From contig JAEYXH010000008.1 in NCBI GenBank assembly GCA_023428545.1, positions 247,745-311,744 of the forward strand: a stretch of DNA of 64,000 bases. Reading direction: 5' to 3'. Source of the DNA: Bacteroidota bacterium. Lineage in GTDB: Bacteria > Bacteroidota > Bacteroidia > Bacteroidales > Prolixibacteraceae. A program made the position numbers and the translations under genes. Under the pieces are notes generated by a model. That model ran no database searches, was not told the DNA's origin, and worked only from the letters and a program-made list of their open reading frames with translations. Below are positions 1 through 9,054 of this stretch, one piece after another; the stretch's first letter is position 1; every line of letters begins with the position of its first letter.

Positions 1-474
1 GATAACGGCTGTCGATGCATGTGCCCTGTGGGCGGTACCGAAGGCATCGTTGATCCAGCAATCACCGTTTTCGGCAAGCTGCCGTGCAAATTCAACATCC
101 CCTTTTTCTTCGCCCTTGTGGAAACGCAGGTTTTCGAGGAGCAGTACTTCACCTGGCTTGAGAGCTTTCGCGATCGCTTTTACTTCATCGCCAATACAAT
201 CGGGAGCAAGTTTCACTTCTACACCCAGTAATTTACTGAAAGGTGCAACAAGGTGGCGCATCGAGTATTTATCGGTAGGACCTTCTTTCGGTCTTCCAAA
301 GTGTGACATTATGATGGGAGAACCGCCACCTTCAAGCACTTTTTTGATGGTGGGGATTGCGGCCCTGATTCGGGTATCGTCAGTTACTTCGAAATTTTCG
401 TTCAGCGGGACATTGAAATCCACACGGATCAAAGCTTTCTTTCCTGTAAAATCGTACGAATGTATGGTCTGCAT
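1..474 (-). CDS. pgk: Phosphoglycerate kinase, N-terminal part (cut by window edge)
   Basis: Phosphoglycerate kinase transfers the acyl phosphate of 1,3-bisphosphoglycerate to ADP in glycolysis, in the cytosol. Only the first 158 residues are present because the frame runs off the left edge; this is the substrate-binding domain. Seen directly: RVDFNVPL at residues 17-24, SHFGRP at 57-62, [10 protein letters not shown] at 114-123 and [11 protein letters not shown] at 142-152, the characteristic 3-phosphoglycerate-binding segments of the family. The ATG at 474 gives MQTIHSYDF and is preceded by a Bacteroidota -7 box. The nucleotide-binding C-terminal domain lies outside the window. It is divergent from the polymerase gene that follows. 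Confidence 0.97.
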   Translation of the reverse strand, partial: MQTIHSYDFTGKKALIRVDFNVPLNENFEVTDDTRIRAAIPTIKKVLEGGGSPIIMSHFGRPKEGPTDKYSMRHLVAPFSKLLGVEVKLAPDCIGDEVKAIAKALKPGEVLLLENLRFHKGEEKGDVEFARQLAENGDCWINDAFGTAHRAHASTAVI

Positions 475-503
475 ATCTCTAATTATTAGTTGTTTTGTTG
501 AAT

Positions 504-511
504 CAAAGATA
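504..511 (-). promoter_or_regulatory. -7 promoter box of pgk
   Basis: On the minus strand the bases read TATCTTTG, an exact match to the Bacteroidota -7 consensus TAnnTTTG, 29 bases before the pgk start. No TTTG at the -33 spacing is seen, so this is half a promoter by consensus. Confidence 0.5.
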
Positions 512-689
512 AGGAATATTTAGCGTTTGTTTTTTTAACTGAGCGAGGTATGCCTGAATTTAATGTTCAAATAACCTCATGCTTTACAAGAAAAACATTC
601 CATGGTTTTGGCCGATTGTTTATGGATATCCCTTATTTTTGGCTACCGGCCGAAAGTGGATCGGAAATATTCAGAATAAGTGATTATAT

Positions 690-1829
690 ATGTTTTTTAA
701 AGATATCATCGGGCAAGGAAAAATCAAGGAGCGGCTGATCAGGTCGGTTCATGAGGAGCGCATCAGTCATGCACAGCTATTTTCGGGACCCGAAGGTAAC
801 GGGAAACTGGCATTGGCCCTTGCCTATGCCCAATACATTTCATGCCGGAACCGAACCGAAAATGACAGTTGTGGTGTCTGTCCTTCCTGCAGGAAGTATC
901 AAAAACTCCAACATCCTGACCTTCATTTCGTATTTCCGATCTATAAGCCCAAGGGACCGCAGAAAGCATACTGTGATGATTTTTTGAAGCTGTGGCGTGA
1001 AATGGTGATAAAGTCGCCCTATTTCGGCCTGAACCAATGGGGAAGCTTCATAGAAGCCGAAAATTCTCAGCTGACCATTTATTCCCATGAAAGCGAATCA
1101 ATCATCCGTAAGTTGAACATCAAGCCATTCGAGGCTGAGTTCAAGGTAATGATCATATGGCTACCCGAAAAGATGAACATTGCCTGCTCAAATAAGTTGC
1201 TGAAAATGATAGAGGAACCTCCGGTAAAAACCTTGTTCCTCATGGTAACCGAAAACGAGGCTGACATTATTTCAACCATCCGCTCGCGTACGCAGGTTAT
1301 CAAGATTCCGCGAATTACTGATCGTGACCTTCAGGAGCATCTCTCCCAAACAGGTTTGTATGATGCGGAAACCTTGGCTGGCATGATCCATCATGCCGGA
1401 GGTAATTATTTGAAAGCCATTGAGTTTTCAGAGCCTTCAGAGGATAAGAAGTATTTCTTCGACTTATTTCAAAACGTAATGCGTCAAGCGTATACTGCCG
1501 GGAAAAATAATGGCGCCATCATTGACTTGCTGGATACGGCGGAAGAACTGGCCGGAATCGGCAGGGAACGGCAGAAGGACTTTTTCCTGTATGCCATGCA
1601 GCTGACACGCGAGTTTTTTATAATGAACCTGAAAAAACCATCACTGGTTTATCTCAATCAGGAGGAAAAATTGTTCGGAGAGAAGTTTTCCCCCTTTATC
1701 AATGAACGGAACGTGATTCAGTTTAATAAAATTTTTGAGGAAGGATACCTGCACATCAGCCGGAATGGCAATCCGAAAATTGTTTTTACCGATTCGCTGC
1801 TTTCAATAATCCGGATCGTCAGGAAATAA
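690..1829 (+). CDS. holB: DNA polymerase III subunit delta' (clamp-loader, HolB-like)
   Basis: Clamp-loader subunit of the DNA polymerase III holoenzyme, 379 residues, cytosolic. The N-terminus has the AAA+ clamp-loader layout: the IIGQGKIKERL helix, HAQLFSGPEGNGKLALA (Walker A-like, residues 33-39), then a zinc-binding knuckle with Cys52, Cys61, Cys64 and Cys67, followed by HPDLHFVFP. The base after the Walker lysine codes for Leu instead of Ser/Thr, and the sensor motif reads TIRSRTQVI; both fit the non-hydrolysing delta' subunit better than DnaX, and the protein is far shorter than DnaX. The ATG at 690 fits the family start. The next gene, an exported peptidase, follows after 57 bases and is probably unrelated in function. 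Confidence 0.9.
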   Translation: MFFKDIIGQGKIKERLIRSVHEERISHAQLFSGPEGNGKLALALAYAQYISCRNRTENDSCGVCPSCRKYQKLQHPDLHFVFPIYKPKGPQKAYCDDFLKLWREMVIKSPYFGLNQWGSFIEAENSQLTIYSHESESIIRKLNIKPFEAEFKVMIIWLPEKMNIACSNKLLKMIEEPPVKTLFLMVTENEADIISTIRSRTQVIKIPRITDRDLQEHLSQTGLYDAETLAGMIHHAGGNYLKAIEFSEPSEDKKYFFDLFQNVMRQAYTAGKNNGAIIDLLDTAEELAGIGRERQKDFFLYAMQLTREFFIMNLKKPSLVYLNQEEKLFGEKFSPFINERNVIQFNKIFEEGYLHISRNGNPKIVFTDSLLSIIRIVRK

Positions 1830-1886
1830 TGGTCGCCTTTCGAAGGTCTTATTTGTGTTTTTACAGTATAATTAACGAAATTGCAT

Positions 1887-3365
1887 ATGATCCGACGTAT
1901 TTTCATTATTGCTTTATGGATACTGACTTTCAACTTCTTTGGGTTTGCACAGGTAACGCCTGAAGTTGACCTGAATGCATACCATGAAATATCAAGTCAC
2001 GACTTGCTCGGCTATGTTTCTGAGTTAAGTTCCCCGAAATATGGCGGACGATTGTCAGGCTCGCCCGGTTATGAGTTGTCGGCACGATGGGTGGCAGAAA
2101 GGTTACAGGAATGGGGACTGAAGCCCGGGGTGGGAGATACCTCCTTTTTCCAATGGTTTCCGAATGCCTGGACTGATGTCATGGAAACAGGCAGTGTGAA
2201 ACTACTGCCGGTTAAAGGAACCGATTTGAAAGAGAGAATATTGAAATTCCCCGAAGACTTTTTTCCCGGTTCAAATTCTGCATCCGGAAAGGTCGAAGGC
2301 GAAGTGGTGTATGTCGGATTCGGAATCTCAGCCCCTGAGCTGGGTTATGATGATTATGCGGGGTTGGATGTTAAGGGCAAAATCCTGTTGATGGAGACAG
2401 GTGTGCCATATACCGCCAATGATCCTGAATTAAAAAAGTGGGAACCCTATAGTTATCATCGTTATAAGTTTCAAAGGGCCAAAGATTTGGGAGCTGCCGG
2501 CCTTTTATATGTCGGCCTGGTGGCCAATCCCAATACCTCATTTATTGAGGGTTTTGTAAATGCCCATATAAGTGATGAGGTGGCCGATGAATTGGTGAGG
2601 CCGGTTGCAAACAAGCCATTTGCTGATTTGAAAAAGGGAATAGTTGCAGGCATGAAACCAAACTCCTTTTCACTGAACAGAAAGGCTGAAATTACTGCCC
2701 GGACAAAGCATTATCCCGATGCCTTGTCGTGCAATGTGGTCGGATATATTGAAGGAGCCGACCCTGAACTGAAGGAGGAGGTCATCATCATTGGGGCCCA
2801 TCTCGACGGTCAGGGCAGCCCGGGAGCGCTTTTCCCGAGTGCCCTCGACAATGCTTCGGGCGTGGCTGACCTTATGGGAGCCGCAAAGGCTATGGCATCT
2901 TCGGGGGTCAAACCAGCCCGGTCAGTCATGTTCCTGTTTTTCGGAGGTGAGGAGTGTGGCCTTTACGGTAGCACAAAATTTGTAAATGAACCCCAATGGC
3001 CCAAAGAAAAGACCTTGTTCATGATGAATCTTGACATGGTTGGAAACGGAAAAGGGTTTTTTCTGAGTGGTGGATTGTCGTTTCCCAACCATTACCGCCC
3101 ATTTGAAACGGCAAATAGCAATTACCTGCACAGGGAAATGCGTACATCCGAATTGAGACCTTCGTTTGGGCGGCCCCGTACCGATGGCGCCGTCTTCGAG
3201 AAGGGGGGATATTCCGTCTTAAGCTTATGGACCACCCAGTCGGTTAAGCCTGTATATTACCATCATCCCCTCGATAATATCGATGCCATTACTCCTGAAA
3301 TCATGGAAGATGCCGCCAAGCTGCTCTACCTTGGTATTTTGGGGGCCGCGAACGAAAGAAATTAA
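1887..3365 (+). CDS. Secreted M28 family zinc aminopeptidase with PA domain
   Basis: Exported di-zinc aminopeptidase of 492 residues. The ATG at 1887 gives MIRRIFIIALWILTFNFFG, a clear signal peptide ending near AQ; a TTG two codons upstream is not needed. A protease-associated (PA) insert fills roughly residues 135-240. The M28 metal ligands are all visible: His305 in GAHLDG, Asp321 in ALDNASG, Glu355/Glu356 in GGEECGLYG, Asp383 in NLDMVG and His460 in YYHHPLDN. The length fits PA-containing M28 enzymes of Bacteroidota, which cleave N-terminal residues of peptides in the periplasm or outside the cell. Substrate preference cannot be read from the sequence. DUF2797 starts 25 bases downstream, possibly cotranscribed. 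Confidence 0.92.
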   Translation: MIRRIFIIALWILTFNFFGFAQVTPEVDLNAYHEISSHDLLGYVSELSSPKYGGRLSGSPGYELSARWVAERLQEWGLKPGVGDTSFFQWFPNAWTDVMETGSVKLLPVKGTDLKERILKFPEDFFPGSNSASGKVEGEVVYVGFGISAPELGYDDYAGLDVKGKILLMETGVPYTANDPELKKWEPYSYHRYKFQRAKDLGAAGLLYVGLVANPNTSFIEGFVNAHISDEVADELVRPVANKPFADLKKGIVAGMKPNSFSLNRKAEITARTKHYPDALSCNVVGYIEGADPELKEEVIIIGAHLDGQGSPGALFPSALDNASGVADLMGAAKAMASSGVKPARSVMFLFFGGEECGLYGSTKFVNEPQWPKEKTLFMMNLDMVGNGKGFFLSGGLSFPNHYRPFETANSNYLHREMRTSELRPSFGRPRTDGAVFEKGGYSVLSLWTTQSVKPVYYHHPLDNIDAITPEIMEDAAKLLYLGILGAANERN

Positions 3366-3390
3366 GACATGCTTAGAAAATCCATATGAT

Positions 3391-4185
3391 ATGCCAAACG
3401 AAGGGAACATCTTAAAAATGCGTACTGAATTCGCGTCACCCGTGAAATATTTTCTTCCTATGGGTAACGATGAGGTATTCATGAATGAATTGCTGGGCAA
3501 AGAGATCAAATTAAATTTTACAGGCCAAATCAACTGCATATCCTGTGGGAAGATGACCAAGACATCCTTTGGTCAAGGATTTTGTTATAACTGTTTGCAA
3601 ATTGCCCCTGAAGCCAGTGAATCGGTGATGCGGCCCGAATTGAGCAAGGCGCATTTCGGGATTGCACGTGATTTGGATTGGGCAAAGGAACATGATCTCA
3701 TCGACCATTTTGTTTACCTTGCCGCCTCTTCCGACCTGAAGGTGGGTGTAACACGTCACCACCAGATGCCCACAAGGTGGATTGACCAGGGAGCCAGCTC
3801 TGCCGTTGTTCTTGCCCGGACACCTAACCGCCATATTGCCGGAGTAATGGAAGTATGGCTGAAACAGTTTTATACCGACAAAACCAACTGGCGGGAGATG
3901 CTCCAGAATAAACAGGTCCCTTATAATCTGCAGGAAGAACGGATGAAGGCTAAGGAATTGCTTACAAAAGAACTGCAAAAATATTACGAGGAAACATCAG
4001 AAATCATAACCCTAAATTATCCTGTCATAGGTTATCCTGTAAAAATCAACAGCCTGTCATTCGACAAGACCCCTAAAATTAGCGGTAAACTTAGTGGCAT
4101 TAAGGGACAGTATCTGATCTTTGAAGATGGTTCAGTTCTGAACATCCGAAAGCACAATGGTTATTATATCAGAATCTCATATTAG
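3391..4185 (+). CDS. DUF2797 domain protein
   Basis: Cytosolic protein of 264 residues that I recognise as the DUF2797 family, whose function is not established. Near residues 50-70 two Cys pairs (CISCGK ... GFCYNC) form a zinc-ribbon-like unit; these are followed by AHFGIARDLDWAKEHDL and by a VGVTRHHQMPTRWIDQGA segment typical of the family, resembling GIY-YIG-like folds. The ATG at 3391 leaves a 25-base gap to the peptidase; a second in-frame ATG at 3418 would remove nine residues and is also possible. The frame stays open further upstream, but that part overlaps the M28 gene and is unlikely to be translated. Confidence 0.8.
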   Translation: MPNEGNILKMRTEFASPVKYFLPMGNDEVFMNELLGKEIKLNFTGQINCISCGKMTKTSFGQGFCYNCLQIAPEASESVMRPELSKAHFGIARDLDWAKEHDLIDHFVYLAASSDLKVGVTRHHQMPTRWIDQGASSAVVLARTPNRHIAGVMEVWLKQFYTDKTNWREMLQNKQVPYNLQEERMKAKELLTKELQKYYEETSEIITLNYPVIGYPVKINSLSFDKTPKISGKLSGIKGQYLIFEDGSVLNIRKHNGYYIRISY

Positions 4186-4214
4186 ATTGATGTATAAGTT
4201 TTAAAATCAGGCAA

Positions 4215-4406
4215 ATGAAAAAATCAAAGTGGTTACAACTGACCAATTCATTGTATACGTTAATGACGCTGGCACTCTTGTTTCTGATTGTCAACTATTT
4301 CGCAAACTTCATTGTAGTTCCCCAACCGGTTATCATTGTAGTGCTTGTCATTTCGGCCATTCTCTTTTTTATGAGAATGTATTTTCGGTTTTCACAAAGG
4401 AGTTAG
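4215..4406 (+). CDS. Small two-helix membrane protein, unknown function
   Basis: A 63-residue frame starting MKKSKWLQLTNSLYTLMTL, with two hydrophobic helices (about residues 10-29 and 36-53) separated by a short PQP turn, and a basic C-terminus (RMYFRFSQRS). That pattern fits a small inner-membrane hairpin protein with both ends in the cytosol by the positive-inside rule. It lies 29 bases after the DUF2797 gene on the same strand. No family is recognised. The regular alternation of charged ends and hydrophobic core supports coding, but at this length it could be chance. Confidence 0.5.
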   Translation: MKKSKWLQLTNSLYTLMTLALLFLIVNYFANFIVVPQPVIIVVLVISAILFFMRMYFRFSQRS

Positions 4407-4521
4407 CCAGTAAGGGACATTCTGGTTCATGCATACGGGAAAACTGATAAAACTCCGGTTTTTCAAGCTTAAAAATTCGTTATTTTGAACTATCTTTTAA
4501 AAATTTGAAAAAGGGAGCATT

Positions 4522-5535
4522 ATGGAAAATATTGACTGGAAAAACCTTGGTTTTGGCTACAGAAAAACCGATTATAACATTCGCTGCTATTTTCGTGACG
4601 GAAAGTGGGGAGAACTTGAAGTCAGTTCATCAGATCAAATTAATATCCATATGGGGGCAACTGCCCTGCATTATGGACAGGAAGCCTTCGAAGGGTTAAA
4701 AGCTTTCAAAGGGCAAGACAATAAAATCCGGATTTTCCGGATGGCCGACAATGCTGCCCGTATGCAATTTTCATGCGACGGTATCATGATGGAAAAACTG
4801 CCGGTCGAATTATTCATGAAAGCCGTGAAAATGGCGGTCAGGTTGAACGAGAGGTTTGTTCCCCCCCATGATTCAGGTGCCGCACTATATATCAGGCCAC
4901 TGTTGATTGGTACCGGTGCGGAAATTGGGGTAAAACCGGCTTCTGAGTATCTGTTCATGGTATTTGTCATGCCTGTCGGACCCTATTTCCCTGAAGGTTT
5001 CAAACCTACCGACCTGATTATTCTCCGCCAGTATGACCGTGCCGCTCCACAGGGTACCGGAAAATATAAGGTCGGAGGAAACTATGCTGCCAGCATGGTG
5101 GCTGGTGTCAAGGCAAAGAAAGGGGGCTACTCGGCCGTCCTGTACCTCGACAGCCGTGAAAAAAAATACATTGATGAATGTGGCCCGGCCAATTTCTTCG
5201 GTATAAAGAACAATACCTATGTCACCCCGGAATCGGAATCGATCCTGCAGTCAATCACCAACAAAAGCCTTATGACACTGGCTGTTGATATGGGGTTGAA
5301 AGTCGAAAAGAGGAAAGTGCCCTATGAAGAGCTTGCCACTTTCGAGGAAGTGGGTGCTTGCGGAACAGCTGCCGTCATTTCCCCGGTTAAACGGATCTAC
5401 GATGCCGATGAAAACCGTGAGTTCATGTACGGAACTGAACCTGGGGTCTGGACAACCAAACTTTACAATAAGTTGCGTGCCATCCAATATGGCGATGAGC
5501 CCGATACACATGGATGGGTGACCATCCTGGATTAA
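4522..5535 (+). CDS. ilvE: Branched-chain amino acid aminotransferase
   Basis: PLP enzyme of 337 residues that catalyses the last step of Leu, Ile and Val synthesis and the first step of their breakdown, in the cytosol. The sequence shows the fold-type IV pattern: HYGQEAFEGLKAF near residue 52, YIRPLLIGTG near 126, and GKYKVGGNYAAS with the PLP-binding Lys183, then DECGPANFFG and GACGTAAVISPV, which holds the PLP phosphate. It matches the eukaryotic-like BCAT subgroup common in Bacteroidota. The ATG at 4522 is preceded by AAGGGAG, a weak ribosome site. It is a single-gene unit with its own terminator-like hairpin downstream. Confidence 0.95.
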   Translation: MENIDWKNLGFGYRKTDYNIRCYFRDGKWGELEVSSSDQINIHMGATALHYGQEAFEGLKAFKGQDNKIRIFRMADNAARMQFSCDGIMMEKLPVELFMKAVKMAVRLNERFVPPHDSGAALYIRPLLIGTGAEIGVKPASEYLFMVFVMPVGPYFPEGFKPTDLIILRQYDRAAPQGTGKYKVGGNYAASMVAGVKAKKGGYSAVLYLDSREKKYIDECGPANFFGIKNNTYVTPESESILQSITNKSLMTLAVDMGLKVEKRKVPYEELATFEEVGACGTAAVISPVKRIYDADENREFMYGTEPGVWTTKLYNKLRAIQYGDEPDTHGWVTILD

Positions 5536-5577
5536 TGAAATAGTCCAACACCAAACCTGTAATTATATGAAGTTCAG

Positions 5578-5615
5578 CCGCCCCTTCGTCCAATCGAAGG
5601 GGTGGTTTCATTTTC
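5578..5615 (+). terminator. Hairpin after ilvE
   Basis: CCCCTTCG (5582-5589) pairs with CGAAGGGG (5595-5602) across TCCAAT, extended by three more pairs at the base including one G-U, and followed by the T-rich TTTCATTTTC. It lies 43 bases after the ilvE stop and fits an intrinsic terminator. Confidence 0.65.
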
Positions 5616-5651
5616 GGCCTGGCTGATTAGGATCCTGGTTAATCAAAACCA

Positions 5652-6311
5652 TCATAAATACTGGTCAAGGGCATCGTTGAGAAATCGGTTCGCCGGGTAT
5701 AGCGTTTGAAATGTCTTAACCATCTTGCTTGCAAAATCGTCGCGAATAATTTCCGATGTTTTTAATTCGGCCGTGAAAACATAAGACTTGAATTTCAAGA
5801 GATCGATATGCCCAAAATCAGGAGGAAAACCTTTGGGGGCCGTTTTTAGCTTTTCCTCTTCCATTGTGGGAAATGTTTTCTTGAATTCAGGGTTTTCAAT
5901 TATTTCCAGAAAAGTGTCAGGCTGGTCGAATATGGCTGTCCGAAGGGCTTTCAGGACATCTGGCCCAGGCATGTATATCCCTCCTCCGATAAAACTGGCA
6001 TCCGGGTCGATATGAAAATAATAACCGGCCCTGATACTTTTTCTGCCACCCTTTGCAATATAACTTCCAAAGTGTGTCTTGTACGGACTTTTATCAGCCG
6101 AGAAGCGGACATCCCTGTAAATCCTGAAAAGGCAGTCTTTGGGGTCGGTTACCGGTATGTCGTTGTCAAACTTCCGAATCTCATTAATGATCAGTTCGGT
6201 AAGAAACAAAACTTTTTGACGGCTCTCCTCATACCAGCCTTTATTTGAATTAAACCAGTCCCTGTTGTTGTTTCGCTTCAGTTGCTCAAGATAATCGATG
6301 ACATCCTTCAT
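5652..6311 (-). CDS. DUF2461 (TIGR02453-type) protein
   Basis: Cytosolic protein of 219 residues of the DUF2461 family, widespread and of unknown function. Family marks are the N-terminal FLEQLKRNNNRDWF-like start (here YLEQLKRNNNRDWFNSNKGW), the central DCLFRIYRDVRFSADKSPYK block (residues about 60-80) and HFGSYIAKGGRKS, followed by YFHIDPDASFIGGGIYMP. The ATG at 6311 precedes MKDVIDYLEQLK and is 74 bases from the divergent ispD start. The two genes share a short intergenic region containing a 17-base dyad. No enzymatic role can be given. Confidence 0.9.
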   Translation of the reverse strand: MKDVIDYLEQLKRNNNRDWFNSNKGWYEESRQKVLFLTELIINEIRKFDNDIPVTDPKDCLFRIYRDVRFSADKSPYKTHFGSYIAKGGRKSIRAGYYFHIDPDASFIGGGIYMPGPDVLKALRTAIFDQPDTFLEIIENPEFKKTFPTMEEEKLKTAPKGFPPDFGHIDLLKFKSYVFTAELKTSEIIRDDFASKMVKTFQTLYPANRFLNDALDQYL

Positions 6312-6336
6312 ATGGTATACTCAATAAAATTTCTGA

Positions 6337-6353
6337 TTACCTTGGCAAGGTAA
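6337..6353. promoter_or_regulatory. 17-base dyad between divergent DUF2461 and ispD
   Basis: TTACCTTG and CAAGGTAA form 8-base arms around a single G, central in the 74-base gap between two divergent starts. It could be a regulator site or a symmetric promoter element; no regulator is identified. Confidence 0.35.
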
Positions 6354-6385
6354 AACAAATATGCCGGAAATGATTCCGGGAGAAA

Positions 6386-7060
6386 ATGAAAAAATTTGCA
6401 CTGATAGTCGCAGGAGGTTCAGGTTTGCGCATGGGGAAGGAAGTTCCAAAGCAGTTTCTTGTTTTGGCAGGTAAACCTCTGCTGATGCATACCATTGAAA
6501 CATTTTTCACATACGATCCTGACATGGAAGTCATTCTTGTGCTTCCTTCTTCACAATTTGAATTTTGGGATGAACTCTGCCGGCAATATCAATTCGAATA
6601 TCCTGTACGTGTGGTACCGGGAGGTCAATTCCGTTTCTTTTCGGTTAAAAACGGGTTGGATGCCATCAGGGATGACGGCATCGTGTTTATCCATGATGGG
6701 GTAAGGCCCCTGGTTTCCCACGAAACCATCAGGCGTTGCCATGAAGCCGCCCTGGAGAAAGGAAATGCGGTACCCGTGGTTCCGGTGAGTGAATCGGTAC
6801 GTTGGCTGGGCGACAAGGGAAATGAGGTGCTCGACCGGAATCGCGTCAGGCTGGTTCAAACTCCCCAGACATTCAGGGTTTCCTTGATACGGCAAGCTTA
6901 TGGCTTTCCGTTTGAAGATAAATTTACCGATGATGCCTCGGTTCTTGAAAACGCCGGCCATGAAATATTCCTCACTGAAGGTAACCGGGAGAATATCAAG
7001 ATAACCTGGCCCGAGGATATGGAAACAGCGGAAAGATTCCTGATGAAAACTTTCCGCTGA
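6386..7060 (+). CDS. ispD: 2-C-methyl-D-erythritol 4-phosphate cytidylyltransferase
   Basis: Third enzyme of the MEP isoprenoid pathway; it joins CTP and methylerythritol 4-phosphate in the cytosol. The 224 residues match the usual length. Seen: the nucleotidyltransferase signature VAGGSGLRMGKEVPKQFL at residues 8-25, VHDGVRPLV-like IHDGVRPLVS near 107, the TPQTFR motif near 158, and FTDDASVLE near 178 with the substrate-binding Asp. The C-terminal GNRENIKITWPEDM is also typical. The ATG at 6386 is the only sensible start. It converges with the SIS gene; only 20 bases separate the stops. Confidence 0.95.
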   Translation: MKKFALIVAGGSGLRMGKEVPKQFLVLAGKPLLMHTIETFFTYDPDMEVILVLPSSQFEFWDELCRQYQFEYPVRVVPGGQFRFFSVKNGLDAIRDDGIVFIHDGVRPLVSHETIRRCHEAALEKGNAVPVVPVSESVRWLGDKGNEVLDRNRVRLVQTPQTFRVSLIRQAYGFPFEDKFTDDASVLENAGHEIFLTEGNRENIKITWPEDMETAERFLMKTFR

Positions 7061-7080
7061 AAACTGTCCCTAAGGGAGTA

Positions 7081-7842
7081 TCAGACTCCTGCCACCCTTC
7101 TTTTGTATTCCGATAACGCAGCATCGAGTCTTTGGCGTGCTGTGGTATCACCTGGCACATTATGTGACGGATGTATATACAATTTCACATTTCTGTCAGC
7201 AAGTATCTCTGCCACGGTGCAGATTGTCATCCATACGGATGTGACAAATCCCATGGTTGACAATGGCCCTATTTTGTCCTGGTGGTTTTTCAGGTCGACT
7301 GAAGCGTCAGTTTTGGGAACGCAGGTGTCGATCACCACATCAGCAATCTCAAATATCTGCTTTCCTGTCGAATGCCTGGTTTGCACCCCGCTGAACGCGC
7401 TGGCCGAGCCGGTGACAATCACCTTCATCCCCATTCTTTTAGCTTCAAGGGCCACGTCAATATTTACATTGTTGATACCTGAGTGGGAGAAAAGCCACAT
7501 GGTATCCCGTTCATCGAATGTATAACTTCTCATGATTTCTTTCCCATAGCCTTCCACTCTCTCGAGAAAGACAAATTGGTGCACTCCCATTTCTCCGGTA
7601 ATGTGGGTAAAGAAGGAGAGGGGCAGTTCAATCATGGGATGGAAGCCCACAAACCCTCCTATGCGTGGATACATCTCTTCGACGGGAATGGTGGCGTGTC
7701 CGCAACCAAAGGTGTGAACCCATCTTCCCGATTCTATGGAAGCTGCCATGATTTCAGCAGCTTTCATGATGTTTTCCAATTGCGTGTTTTCGATCGAATC
7801 CATCACATCACGTGCGTTCGATAGCCATTTTTTTGCCAGCAT
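7081..7842 (-). CDS. SIS (sugar isomerase) domain protein, UPF0309-like
   Basis: Cytosolic SIS-domain protein of 253 residues; such proteins bind phosphosugars as isomerases, deaminases or regulators. Typical elements are HTFGCGHATIPVEEM (residues about 43-57), LFSHSGINNVNIDVALEAKRMGMKVIVTGSA (the phosphosugar-binding Ser-rich loop and following helix) and the C-terminal VAEILADRNV helix. It is the fourth gene of a minus-strand run GH42, ROK kinase, MFS, SIS, with 44 bases to the transporter. That context suggests handling of a phosphosugar produced from the imported sugar, perhaps an amino sugar; the exact reaction is not readable. Confidence 0.8.
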   Translation of the reverse strand: MLAKKWLSNARDVMDSIENTQLENIMKAAEIMAASIESGRWVHTFGCGHATIPVEEMYPRIGGFVGFHPMIELPLSFFTHITGEMGVHQFVFLERVEGYGKEIMRSYTFDERDTMWLFSHSGINNVNIDVALEAKRMGMKVIVTGSASAFSGVQTRHSTGKQIFEIADVVIDTCVPKTDASVDLKNHQDKIGPLSTMGFVTSVWMTICTVAEILADRNVKLYIHPSHNVPGDTTARQRLDAALSEYKRRVAGV

Positions 7843-7886
7843 TTGAGTATTCCTTTCTATTTAATTAATTATAAGACACTTCGCTT

Positions 7887-9035
7887 TTATTTAATTCCCC
7901 GCTTTCGGATTACACCAAAAATTATCAGCGATGCAAGCAAGCCTGCAGGTGCAATTAAAAGGGTATATTGGAGTCCATACTTTCCGGCAAGTATACCTGT
8001 GATCCAGGGGAAAAACATGCCACCCAGCAATCCCAGTGCCAGCACCAGGCTAAATGCAGTCCCCGATAGCCGTGAGTACGCATCTCCCACAAATCCAAGA
8101 ACCATGGGAAATACGGTAGCAAATCCAAATCCGGTCAGGGCCAGCCCTGCCAGTGCAACATACTTTACAGGGGCAAACACCATGATGAGCGTTCCGGCAA
8201 GCGCGATGACAAGCCCAGTATTCAAGACCCGGGAATGGTTGGCATGAACAAGGATCTTTCCGAGAATGATGCGGGCGACCATCAGTGCCAACCAGTAAAC
8301 TGAAAGCAGTAGTACCGCTTCGCGCGGACCCGTTTGGAAGCTCTCACTGAAAAAGGTGGATGACCAGCCGCTGATCACCATTTCCAATCCGCTCTGTATA
8401 AAAAGCATCATGCCCAATAACAATAAAAGGTTTTCTTTGAGAAGCGCCGCTGATTCCTTAAGGGGGATACCCTGGCTGTGCTTTGCCCCGGGAAACGAAA
8501 TGAACGTAAAAAAGAGCAGGGGAATAAGTATAAGAACTCCTACCCCCCCTATAATGGTTTCATAACTGAAGTGATCGAGCAGCGAACCCAATATAAAAGG
8601 GACACTGAATGCCCCTATGCCAAAGAAAACCCCCAGGTAACTCAGCCCCGAGCTTTTATTTCCTTCATTGATGTCGGCCACCAGGGCATTTGCGCCGCCA
8701 TTGATGGCACCACCGGCAAATCCTACAAAGAAGAGTGAAATCTTTAACAGGGGGATGGTAGGGGATAGGGCGATTCCTTCAATCCCGGCAAAAATGATCA
8801 TTGCACAGATTGTTAACAGTCCTTTGTACCCATAGCGGTCGACTACCGGTCCGAAAATCATGGAACCAAGCAGCATACCCAGGTTCATGATAACAAACAG
8901 TGCTCCGGCATTGACCACGGTAATCCTGAATTTATCAATGACTGAAGGAAGCACCGATCCCAGTACGGCCATCACTATCCCAAAGATCAGCATGGCCAGA
9001 AAGGCTGCCGATGTTACACTCTTCTTATTATACAT
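7887..9035 (-). CDS. MFS sugar transporter (FHS/fucose permease-like)
   Basis: Inner-membrane transporter of 382 residues with about 12 hydrophobic helices and no signal peptide. The order of helices, the loop PVVDRYGYKGLL after helix 2 (a variant of the MFS GxxxDRxGRR motif) and the FVGFAGGAINGGANALVADI stretch in helices 4-5 resemble the FHS family, which brings in fucose, glucose or galactose with protons. The second half has GFGFATVFPMVLGFVGDAY, also common there. It lies 20 bases after the ROK kinase stop, so the two are probably translated from one mRNA. The imported sugar is inferred from the GH42 enzyme upstream and is not proven. Confidence 0.85.
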   Translation of the reverse strand: MYNKKSVTSAAFLAMLIFGIVMAVLGSVLPSVIDKFRITVVNAGALFVIMNLGMLLGSMIFGPVVDRYGYKGLLTICAMIIFAGIEGIALSPTIPLLKISLFFVGFAGGAINGGANALVADINEGNKSSGLSYLGVFFGIGAFSVPFILGSLLDHFSYETIIGGVGVLILIPLLFFTFISFPGAKHSQGIPLKESAALLKENLLLLLGMMLFIQSGLEMVISGWSSTFFSESFQTGPREAVLLLSVYWLALMVARIILGKILVHANHSRVLNTGLVIALAGTLIMVFAPVKYVALAGLALTGFGFATVFPMVLGFVGDAYSRLSGTAFSLVLALGLLGGMFFPWITGILAGKYGLQYTLLIAPAGLLASLIIFGVIRKRGIK

Positions 9036-9054
9036 TCGTTATCAAGGTTTGTAG

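Noticed and set aside
550..738. 62-codon plus-strand frame overlapping the start of the clamp-loader gene
   Set aside because: It overlaps the well-supported delta' start, has no family resemblance and an unremarkable composition.
7043..7080. Possible terminator between ispD and the SIS gene
   Set aside because: Only 5-base arms (GGAGT/ACTCC) without a T-run in the 20-base gap.
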